From: Perlabentimonas gracilis
GTDB taxonomy: Bacteria > Bacteroidota > Bacteroidia > Bacteroidales > Tenuifilaceae
DNA length: 64,000 bases
Direction: 5' to 3'
Assembly: GCF_011174675.1 (NCBI RefSeq)
Contig: NZ_JAANIG010000017.1
Span: forward strand, 1-64,000
Made by a program: the position numbers and the translations under genes. The notes under the pieces were generated by a model. The model was given only the letters and a program-made list of their open reading frames with translations, did no database searches and was not told the origin of the DNA. Shown piece by piece: positions 15,887 to 23,615 of this stretch. Each line of letters opens with the position of its first letter. Position 1 is the stretch's first letter.

Positions 15887-18334
15887 ATGTATAGGCTAAT
15901 AGTTTCAGTATTACTCTCCCTTACTTTTTTAACAACTCTCCACGCCAGCAATGCTGGCGAGGGTATGGCTCCTGGAGCCATTAAAGGGTTTGTTTACGAT
16001 TCATTATCCATTCAACCCCTGGAGTACGCTACCGTTTCGGTGGTTAACGCCAGTACAGGATCGCTAGTTACGGGAACCATAACCGATGAAACGGGCTTTT
16101 TCCGAATTGCCGGAGTGGAGCCTGGCAGCTACGCATTGGATATAACCTTTATTGGGTATCACAACAAGAGGGTGAATGGTATTGAGGTACAGAGAGGAAT
16201 TCGTAGCGTTGATGCTGGGCGAATACTGCTTGCGTCAACCGATCAGTCGATAGATGAAGTGATGGTTGTTGGCGAGCGCCCCACCATGCGGTACGAGATT
16301 GACAAGAAGGTAATAAATGTGAGCCAGAGCCATACCTCATCGTCGGAATCGGCGGTGGAGGTGCTCGAGAATATTCCATCTATTACTGTGAGTATTGAGG
16401 GCGATGTGAGCCTCCGCGGTAGCGGTAGCTTCACCGTGCTTATCGATGGAAAACCCAGCATTATGGATGCGAATGATGTGCTGAACCAGATACCCGCTAG
16501 CCAAATTGAGAATATTGAGATTATTACCAACCCCTCGGCTAGGTTCGATCCCGATGGCGTTGCGGGGATTATTAATATTGTGATGAAGAAGAATCGATTG
16601 CAGGGAATCAGTGGTGTAGCTAATGCCAATGTTGGCACGCACAATCGCTACGGTGGCGATTTTATGATGAACTACCGTAAGGAGCGGGTTAACCTGATAT
16701 TTGGAGCCGATTATCGTCGAAGGGGGATGTTTGGCGAATCTACAAGTTTAAACGAGACATACAGAGCTGATACATCATACCTTTATCGCTTTGGCGAGTT
16801 TAACCGCGGAGGCTACTCCTGGGGATTTAGGTTTGGTGCCGATTTTAATATCAACCCAAAGAATACTTTTAGCGTGGGCTACCGATTTGGCGACAGGGAT
16901 AGAGGTTCGAACTCAGACCAAGTTTTCGAGGAGTGGCGATCCACTGATCTAAATAAAACCATCTATTCGAGTACCGATGAGAGCAGTAGGGGTGGGTTTT
17001 TCCACAGGGCAACTATTGATTATCGCAAGGAGTTCGACAGCAAGGATCATAATATCTTGGCGCAGGTTACCCTAGGTAGCAACGACTTTAGGGAAAGATC
17101 CGAAAATCTGCTGTTTGATACTAATAATCTTATTGCAAATGGCCAACGATCGACCGAGGAAGGGCCTAGCCAGAGTCTAACAATGAAGCTTGACTATACG
17201 CTACCTCTTGGTGAGTCAACCCGGTTTGAGACGGGTTACCAAGGGAATATCCGACGCTCCGAGGAAGCTAACACCATGAGCCTATACAATCTAGGTAGTG
17301 GCCAGTTTGAGGTTGATAACCTATACTCAAAAGACGTTTATTACAGGAATAATATCCATGCCATTTACGCCATGCTGGGTGGTCAGCGAAACGATTTTGG
17401 CTACCAGCTGGGTATAAGGGCCGAGCATACCGATAGGCTTATCGATTTGGTGGGCGAAGAGACTGATTTTAAACTTAACAGGTTCGATTTTTACCCAACG
17501 CTTCACTTCTCGTATAACCTGCCCGCCGATCAGGAGCTGATGGCCAGTTACACCCGCCGTTTGCAAAGGCTAAGGGGCTGGTATCTTGAACCATTCTATA
17601 CCTGGAGCGATGCTTATAATATTCGTATAGGTAATCCCGACCTAATCCCAGAGTATATCGATTCGTATGAGGTTAGCTACCAGAAGCGGTTTACAAAAAA
17701 TGTGATTTCGGTTGATTTGTACTATAGGGTTACCCACAATAACATTGAGAGGGTTCGTAGTATTTACGATGATAGCGATAATATTTTCTTAACCACTTTT
17801 GCCAATGTAGGTCAAGACTTCTCTTTGGGTACCGAAATTATGGTAGGTTTCGATCCAACCCGCTGGTGGCACTTCGATTTGATGGGTAATATTTACGATT
17901 ATAGGCAGGAAGGGCAGCTTAATGGTAGAGACTATTCAGCTTCGAGCTTCAACTGGAACCTGAGGATGAACAATCAGTTTAAGCTGGCACGTTTCACTCG
18001 CCTACAAGTTATGGGTATTTACAATAGCCCAACCGTTTCGGCACAGGGAACTCGCGAAGCCTTTATGATGGCAAACCTTGCCCTAAAGCAAGATTTTTTT
18101 AAAAATGCATTTTCACTCACATTCTCGGTTCGTGATGTGTTTAGCACCATGGGCCACAGCAGCACGGTTCAGGACACAGGTTTTTACACTTATTCTGAAT
18201 GGAATCCCCGAACGCCAATTTTTACGCTTACCGCATCCTTTAGGCTCAACAATTTTATGCCCGATCGCCGCCGTGGACAGAATGGCGATAATGGTAATGG
18301 AATGGATGAAATGGGAGGTGAAGGAGAGTTTTAG
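15887..18334 (+). CDS. TonB-dependent receptor-like outer membrane beta-barrel protein
   Basis: A protein of 815 residues. A signal peptide (about 1-20) is followed by a CarboxypepD_reg-like domain (about 33-115, GFVYDSLSIQPLEYATVSVV), a plug domain (about 120-215) with LENIPSITV and GVAGIINIVMKK, and an outer-membrane beta-barrel of the OMP_b-brl_3 type ending in an Asp/Gly-rich tail. It should sit in the outer membrane; the substrate is unknown and no SusD partner is adjacent. The two-component system directly upstream may control it. Confidence 0.88.
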   Translation: MYRLIVSVLLSLTFLTTLHASNAGEGMAPGAIKGFVYDSLSIQPLEYATVSVVNASTGSLVTGTITDETGFFRIAGVEPGSYALDITFIGYHNKRVNGIEVQRGIRSVDAGRILLASTDQSIDEVMVVGERPTMRYEIDKKVINVSQSHTSSSESAVEVLENIPSITVSIEGDVSLRGSGSFTVLIDGKPSIMDANDVLNQIPASQIENIEIITNPSARFDPDGVAGIINIVMKKNRLQGISGVANANVGTHNRYGGDFMMNYRKERVNLIFGADYRRRGMFGESTSLNETYRADTSYLYRFGEFNRGGYSWGFRFGADFNINPKNTFSVGYRFGDRDRGSNSDQVFEEWRSTDLNKTIYSSTDESSRGGFFHRATIDYRKEFDSKDHNILAQVTLGSNDFRERSENLLFDTNNLIANGQRSTEEGPSQSLTMKLDYTLPLGESTRFETGYQGNIRRSEEANTMSLYNLGSGQFEVDNLYSKDVYYRNNIHAIYAMLGGQRNDFGYQLGIRAEHTDRLIDLVGEETDFKLNRFDFYPTLHFSYNLPADQELMASYTRRLQRLRGWYLEPFYTWSDAYNIRIGNPDLIPEYIDSYEVSYQKRFTKNVISVDLYYRVTHNNIERVRSIYDDSDNIFLTTFANVGQDFSLGTEIMVGFDPTRWWHFDLMGNIYDYRQEGQLNGRDYSASSFNWNLRMNNQFKLARFTRLQVMGIYNSPTVSAQGTREAFMMANLALKQDFFKNAFSLTFSVRDVFSTMGHSSTVQDTGFYTYSEWNPRTPIFTLTASFRLNNFMPDRRRGQNGDNGNGMDEMGGEGEF

Positions 18335-18350
18335 GCATACACTTTAGTGT

Positions 18351-18381
18351 AAAAAAGCCTTGGTTCAAGCCAAGGCTTTTT
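18351..18381. terminator. Bidirectional terminator
   Basis: A 12-bp inverted repeat AAAAAGCCTTGG / CCAAGGCTTTTT with a TTCAAG-type loop between the convergent receptor and lipoprotein genes. Confidence 0.88.
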
Positions 18382-18396
18382 ACTTTAAATTACCAT

Positions 18397-18885
18397 CTAA
18401 ATTCCTGCAAAATCGTAATGGCCAGAAATGTAGGGCTTGTTTGTTGGCTCATGAAGGCTAATGGTTACGCCAACGGTTCTCTTATCGTCACCCCAATGGG
18501 TAATTGAAAGATCCTCTGAGTCTACATTGATGATATTGCCATCGCCATCGTCAACCTTTAATCTATATTCCGACCAGTGTAAGCTAGGTATTTCGAGTGT
18601 AAAAAAAACGTGATCACCCGGTTCAATGGTAGTGCCAGCAGGAAGTATGTTTGAACTCCAGTTATCAGTTGGGGTATAGGTTCCTGTTGCTGGCCCTCGG
18701 GGGCGAACTTCAATGCTTGTAATGGTGAACACTGAGGATGGCTCGTTGCAAAACTTTACGTAAAGTTCATCAGCCTGTTCGTCTTCGTCCTCATCGTTGG
18801 GAGTAAATCCTTCACAGCTGTTGAGCGCTGCCGTGAATATTGCCAGTATAACTAGCAATCCGGATTTTATAATCCATTTTTTCAT
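18397..18885 (-). CDS. Predicted lipoprotein of unknown function
   Basis: A protein of 162 residues from the ATG at 18885, which gives a clean lipoprotein signal: KK, a hydrophobic stretch, then AALNSCEG with the lipidation Cys near residue 23. An acidic linker (NDEDEDEQADE) follows. The remaining ~115 residues look beta-rich, with a WGDDKRTVGVTISL segment, but match no family I recognise. The longer in-frame start at 18993 would put 36 residues before the signal and is rejected. Confidence 0.7.
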   Translation of the reverse strand: MKKWIIKSGLLVILAIFTAALNSCEGFTPNDEDEDEQADELYVKFCNEPSSVFTITSIEVRPRGPATGTYTPTDNWSSNILPAGTTIEPGDHVFFTLEIPSLHWSEYRLKVDDGDGNIINVDSEDLSITHWGDDKRTVGVTISLHEPTNKPYISGHYDFAGI

Positions 18886-19210
18886 AGTTTCTTGATTTTG
18901 ATTGTTGTGAAAATAATCAAAATTCATTCCACTGATCTGCGAAATTGACAACCACACAAGTATTGGTGTTAAACAAATTAATTGAGATGACAAACTGGTG
19001 TTTTAAATATCAAATTGTGAAGTGGGTAATGGCAAGAAAGGATACTTCTACTAAATAATTATATCTCAAGTTTTGCAAGTCGTCCGTGTTACCTTTTTTT
19101 AACTATCAATATTGGTTTCCTTGACAGATGCGAATTAAATAGTGACCTTAACAACATTACTGACCAATTTAAGCCTACCTTTACACTTGGTTTTAAATCA
19201 ATATATTAGT
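18886..19210. other. Intergenic region, 325 bases
   Basis: Divergent spacer between the lipoprotein and GH130 genes. TACCTTTA about 40 bases before the GH130 start is a weak match to the -7 consensus. No RNA gene or repeat was recognised. Confidence 0.3.
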
Positions 19211-20686
19211 ATGCAAGTAGCAGTAGTTAGAAAGGATACACATTTTACACCGGACCCAAGCAGGGTAATCGCTCGCTTTCTTTATACCAACGACGAAAGA
19301 AGCAAAAAAATCATTCATAGTGTTTTGGCAATGCCTGAAGATGAAGTCAGAATTACTATGAGTCAAGTGCTAAGGGGATTCGCCAAAAGGCACAGGAATA
19401 TTTCAAAGATTTTCGAAAAACATTTTAATAAGTTGTCCCATCTGTTTGAAAGGATGGGAATCAATCCAAACGAGGTTAATCAATCTCAAAAAGTACTAAT
19501 AGGCTCTTATTTTACCATGGAGTATTCCATTGAATCGGCTGCTTTTTTTAATCCGTCCATTGTTGATGATCCGGATCAGTCGGAGCTATTGCAGGGCGAA
19601 AAAAGGGTGATTCTAAGCTTTAGAGCCACAGGCGAAGGGCATATCTCATCCATTGTTTTCCGTTCGGCTGTTATTGATAGGCATTGCGATATGATTATTG
19701 AGCCTGTAGGAAAGATGTTGGCAGAGGCTGATCGGATTGAAAGGCATATTTACGATAAAACCTCCTTTATCCTCACGCTTGATGGCATGACCGATTTCGA
19801 TAATAAGATATCTCCTATGTTTGTGTTTGAAAAGCTAGGAGATAAATTCACTTATGGAGAACTATCCAGAGCTGTTAAAGAAACTAAAAGAACCCATCAG
19901 CTAACGCCTGAAAAAGAGTCAATCATAAACCAGATTATGTGGTTAGCGCTCTCGCATTACGAGATTGATTTTTCGCTTGATTCAGCTATCTCCGAGAGGG
20001 TAATTTTTCCCATATCAGAAACCGAAAGGAATGGTATTGAGGATGCCCGTTTTGTTAAGTTCACAGGTGATAATGGTGAGGTAGTTTACTATGCTACCTA
20101 CACTGCATATGATGGTATAACAATACTGCCGAAGCTGCTCGAGACCAAAGATTTCTATCATTTTAAATGTATACCAATTCACGGCGAATTGGCCCATAAT
20201 AAGGGAATGGCCTTGTTCCCCAGGAAAATAAATGGCAAGTATACCATGCTTTGTAGGCTCGATGGAGTGAATAACTACTTAGCTTATTCCGATAATTTGA
20301 GTATTTGGAGGGAAGCTAAGCTTATACAATCGCCAAAATATCCGTGGGAGTTGGTTCAGGTAGGTAACTCGGGTTCACCTATCGAAACGGAAGAGGGATG
20401 GCTGGTAATTACGCATGGTGTGGGCCCCATGAGGGAGTATGCTTTGGGGGCATCGCTATACGATCTGGGTAATCCAGAAAAAGAAATTGGTAGGCTGAAA
20501 ACACCGCTATTGGCTCCTAACGAAGAGGAAAGAGAGGGGTATGTACCCAACGTTGTATACTCGTGCGGATCGATTGTTCACAACGGGAATTTGGTTATTC
20601 CCTACGCTATGTCTGATTACGCAGCCACATATGCTACTGTTAATCTTAAGGAGCTGCTTGAGGAACTTAAACGCCTGAACGATTAG
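19211..20686 (+). CDS. Glycoside hydrolase family 130 protein (long form)
   Basis: A protein of 491 residues starting at the ATG at 19211 (MQVAVVRK). The C-terminal ~320 residues carry the five-bladed propeller of GH130 with GIEDARFV (catalytic Asp region), YATYTAYDG, HNKGMALFPRK and GNSGSPIETEEGWLVITHGVG. The N-terminal ~170 residues are helical, as in the longer GH130 members. GH130 enzymes are mannoside phosphorylases or beta-1,2-mannosidases; which applies here cannot be decided. There is no signal peptide, so it acts in the cytoplasm. It faces a second GH130 and two GT4 genes on the opposite strand. Confidence 0.88.
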   Translation: MQVAVVRKDTHFTPDPSRVIARFLYTNDERSKKIIHSVLAMPEDEVRITMSQVLRGFAKRHRNISKIFEKHFNKLSHLFERMGINPNEVNQSQKVLIGSYFTMEYSIESAAFFNPSIVDDPDQSELLQGEKRVILSFRATGEGHISSIVFRSAVIDRHCDMIIEPVGKMLAEADRIERHIYDKTSFILTLDGMTDFDNKISPMFVFEKLGDKFTYGELSRAVKETKRTHQLTPEKESIINQIMWLALSHYEIDFSLDSAISERVIFPISETERNGIEDARFVKFTGDNGEVVYYATYTAYDGITILPKLLETKDFYHFKCIPIHGELAHNKGMALFPRKINGKYTMLCRLDGVNNYLAYSDNLSIWREAKLIQSPKYPWELVQVGNSGSPIETEEGWLVITHGVGPMREYALGASLYDLGNPEKEIGRLKTPLLAPNEEEREGYVPNVVYSCGSIVHNGNLVIPYAMSDYAATYATVNLKELLEELKRLND

Positions 20687-20757
20687 CTTTTACTTACTCC
20701 TTGATGAGAAATAGTTCAGAATTTACCCTGCCGGAGGAATTACAAATATTTAATGAT

Positions 20758-20897
20758 GAGTCCACTCCGAAAATTCCTTTTACCCCTAAATCCCCTAAAG
20801 GGGACTTTTTAAAATGCTGATTTTTAGACTTCCCCTTAAGGGGTCAGGGGTTAAAAAAGGAAAAAATCAGCATTTTGAGACTTTTCGGAGTGGACTC
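20758..20897. mobile_element. MITE-like element with 16-bp terminal inverted repeats
   Basis: A 140-bp element bounded by perfect 16-bp inverted repeats (GAGTCCACTCCGAAAA and its complement). It is flanked on both sides by AATGAT (20752-20757 and 20898-20903), a plausible 6-bp target duplication. A second nested inverted repeat (AAAATGCTGATTTTT, 20811-20825, against 20861-20876) and CCCCTAAA-rich segments lie inside. There is no coding capacity, so it would need a transposase supplied elsewhere. Confidence 0.75.
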
Positions 20898-20946
20898 AAT
20901 GATGAGTGATGAAGTTGGATAGGAATGGATGTCGCTCCAAGATCTC

Positions 20947-21030
20947 TCCTTCCTTTTACATTCAACCTAATTTTTCAAAGTTCAACTGTTTACTATCACT
21001 TCGGCGTTCGATATTCGTAATTCAATATTC
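20947..21030. repeat. Dispersed intergenic repeat (GCGTTCGATATTC type)
   Basis: The segment CTCCTTCC...ATTTTTCAAAG...GCGTTCGATAT is repeated with divergence at about 23549-23615. A related CATTCGATATTCC word is at about 50822-50837. It is non-coding and typical of Bacteroidota spacer repeats. Confidence 0.55.
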
Positions 21031-21155
21031 TACATTTTTTTCAAACATAAAAAAATCTATAAATGCTTTACGAGGCTTCTCGTGTAATAGCAATAATAGA
21101 TCCATTAATTCATTCCCACCCAAGAGAGCTTGTGGGATTGTTATGAGATAAATGT

Positions 21156-22169
21156 CTATTCACCTCCCAAAATCTTCCTGTAAATCTCCAAGTACCCCTC
21201 TATCATCTTATCACGGCTAAATTTTGAAACAGCGTGCTCCCTGCAATAATCTCTATTAATCAGATTGATGTTAGCTACCGCATCAGCTGCCTCATCAATG
21301 GAATTAACCAAATAGCCCGTTTTACCGCTAATGATTAGCTCTGGCATAGACCCTCTGTTAAATGCAATAACGGGTGTTCCGCAAAGCATAGCTTCGGCAA
21401 CGCTTAAACCAAAAGGCTCCTCAAAGCTTATTGGGTGCAATAGAGCATGTGCATCGCCCAGTAGCTTGTTGCGCTCCAATGGCCCCGAATTGCCAACAAA
21501 TACAATATCATCATTGTTGATAAAGGGTTTAACCTTGCTGTCAAAATACTCCTGATGCTGAATTAATCCGGAAATAATTAGCTTATAACCCGACTTTTTT
21601 GCGATTTGAATAGCTTCAGATGTACCCTTCTCAGGATGAATTCTACCGAAGTATAGTAGGTACTGCTTTGGTTGAGGGTGGAATGTAAAGTCGTTCACAT
21701 TTATACCATTGTAAACCGTGCCGATGTAGTTGAGCGCAGCACTCCGATCGGAATTGCTAATGGAAACGTAGCTGCTAGTGCTGTTGTACTTTTTATAAAC
21801 TGCAAGAATTTTTGGGGATGAAAAACCATGGATGGTAGTTAGCATTGGCGTTTTAATTAAGCGCGAGTAGGATAGGGGGAGAAAATCAAAGTTGTTGTGA
21901 ATTAAATCAAAATCGCCTGCCTGTTCCATTAAATGGCTTATGTGGAGGCATTCTCCAACTTTAGGATCAAGTTCAGGATCTTCGGAGTACGCCCGTTCGC
22001 AAACATATTCTAGTTTCCCCTTTGTAATAGAATCACCTGTTGCAAAGAGTGTTACATCAATACCTTTGTTAACTAGGCCTTCTGTAATATTTGAGGCAAC
22101 CTGTTCCCACGGGCCATACTTGCGAGGAGGCGTTCTCCATGCGATTGGCGATAGAATAGCAATTTTCAT
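21156..22169 (-). CDS. Glycosyltransferase family 4 protein
   Basis: A protein of 337 residues with a GT-B fold. The N-terminal half has AWRTPPRKYGPWEQVASNI and the donor half has YFGRIHPEKGTSEAI and FEEPFGLSVAEAMLCGTPVIAF (EX7E motif). It should transfer a sugar from a nucleotide-activated donor with retention of configuration; donor and acceptor are unknown. It lies downstream of GH130 and GT4-fusion genes on the same strand, suggesting a common glycan pathway. Confidence 0.9.
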   Translation of the reverse strand: MKIAILSPIAWRTPPRKYGPWEQVASNITEGLVNKGIDVTLFATGDSITKGKLEYVCERAYSEDPELDPKVGECLHISHLMEQAGDFDLIHNNFDFLPLSYSRLIKTPMLTTIHGFSSPKILAVYKKYNSTSSYVSISNSDRSAALNYIGTVYNGINVNDFTFHPQPKQYLLYFGRIHPEKGTSEAIQIAKKSGYKLIISGLIQHQEYFDSKVKPFINNDDIVFVGNSGPLERNKLLGDAHALLHPISFEEPFGLSVAEAMLCGTPVIAFNRGSMPELIISGKTGYLVNSIDEAADAVANINLINRDYCREHAVSKFSRDKMIEGYLEIYRKILGGE

Positions 22170-22273
22170 AATATTTATCTGGTTTTTATAACTTTACTAC
22201 CCTCAATAGGGCAAACGCATTTAAAATACTCTTTCTATAATCAAATTTGATTTTTCGTAATGTGTTCTTTGTC

Positions 22274-22360
22274 CCGTTAGGTAGGGAATATTCTGTACCT
22301 AACGGCATCGTAAAACTTGTTTATCTAACTAAATTACCAATACTCTGTCCCTATCGGGAC
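22274..22360. repeat. Palindromic spacer repeats (CCGTTAGGTA / TACCTAACGG and GTCCC/GGGAC)
   Basis: The 301-base gap between the GT4 and GH130 genes holds a 10-bp perfect inverted repeat (22274-22283 with 22296-22305) and a GTCCC-TATC-GGGAC hairpin (22347-22360). Words of the type GTCCCGTTAGG are common spacer repeats in Bacteroidota. They could act as transcript-end structures, but there is no T tract. Confidence 0.6.
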
Positions 22361-22470
22361 ACCCTATTTATTGATGCTTTTGCCCTCTATGTCCGATTGA
22401 AAATTCCAAATGTTTTGAATTAATATAAACACTGCGCTGCAGCTTTTATAGAGATTGATTAATCCTTTTG

Positions 22471-23397
22471 TTACAAAGCATCCCTCGGATTATCCAGACA
22501 ATGATCAACCAGTTCTTCAATTATGGCTGTGCCAACGCACATCACCTTATCTGCACCACCCCAGTAAATTTTAACGCTACCATCCTCCTCGGGAACGGCT
22601 CCGCAGGTGAACACAACGTTATGTACATAGCCTGTTATTTCGTACATTTCTTCGGGTTGTAAAATCCATTCGTCGCCAACGGCAATAATTTTCGATGGAT
22701 CTTTCAGGCTATGCAATGCAACACCCAAACGGTAAACAGATCCGTCCATGGTAGGAAATACGCCGTGATAGATGCTCAACCAACCCCGTGAGGTTTTAAT
22801 GGGCGGGGCACCGGGGCCAATCTTCATTTCGTCCCAATGGTACTGTAGTGGCTTCATAATTAGCTTCGCCTCGCCCCAGTACCTGAGGTCTGGTGAATAG
22901 GAAATCCAAACCGACCAAGGCGATATCTCGGAATGGGGACGATCGAGCCGTGCGTATAAGCCGTTAAACTTCTCGGGAAAAATTACAACATTGCGGTAAT
23001 CGGCTTGGGTGATAAGAGAGAACCGCTCAACGGTGTTAAAATCTTTGGTCTTTGCCAGTGCAATCCTAACGCCGTGACGAGAGTATGCGCTGTAGGTTAT
23101 AAGATACTCACCATCAATAAAAACAATGCGCGGATCCTCCAATCCGTACTCCTCGTATTCTTTGAATAGGCCACTAGTAGCGGGTGTCATAAAAGGTTCA
23201 TTATCAACCTTAAAGTTATAACCGTCGTCGCTTACGGCCTTGCCCAGTATGCTCCTTCCGTTAAGTTTATGCGACCGGAATATCATTATGTACTTACCGT
23301 TATGCTTAATAACGCCTGCGTTATGTACGGTTGCAACGGGGTAGGGCACATCGTTAGTGGTAAGTATCGGATTGTTTTTGTATCTCTTTATCAGCAT
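22471..23397 (-). CDS. Glycoside hydrolase family 130 protein (short, phosphorylase-like)
   Basis: A protein of 308 residues covering one GH130 propeller: NPILTTNDVPYPVATVHNAGV, FRSHKLNGRS, EEYGLEDPRIVFIDG with the catalytic Asp, YARLDRPHS and GPGAPPIKTSRGWLSIYHGV. The basic residues in those loops resemble the phosphate-binding ones of mannoside phosphorylases; phosphorolysis of a beta-mannoside is inferred. It is cytoplasmic, with no signal peptide. It belongs to a different GH130 subgroup from the long enzyme at 19211-20686, and lies 219 bases downstream of the GT4 fusion gene. Confidence 0.9.
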   Translation of the reverse strand: MLIKRYKNNPILTTNDVPYPVATVHNAGVIKHNGKYIMIFRSHKLNGRSILGKAVSDDGYNFKVDNEPFMTPATSGLFKEYEEYGLEDPRIVFIDGEYLITYSAYSRHGVRIALAKTKDFNTVERFSLITQADYRNVVIFPEKFNGLYARLDRPHSEISPWSVWISYSPDLRYWGEAKLIMKPLQYHWDEMKIGPGAPPIKTSRGWLSIYHGVFPTMDGSVYRLGVALHSLKDPSKIIAVGDEWILQPEEMYEITGYVHNVVFTCGAVPEEDGSVKIYWGGADKVMCVGTAIIEELVDHCLDNPRDAL

Positions 23398-23615
23398 AAT
23401 GTATTTTTTTAATGAGTATTACAGTATAAAAAATCCTACTTCATTGCCACACGAAGAGAATTGTATGACAGGGAGGAAATATTGAATATTGAATATCGAA
23501 TAATGAATGATGAAGTGAAGAAAGGAACGGTAATCGTTCCAATACTTCTTCTTCCTTCTTCAATCATCCCTATTTTTCAAAGACTAATCGCTTCCTATTA
23601 CTTTAGCGTTCGATA

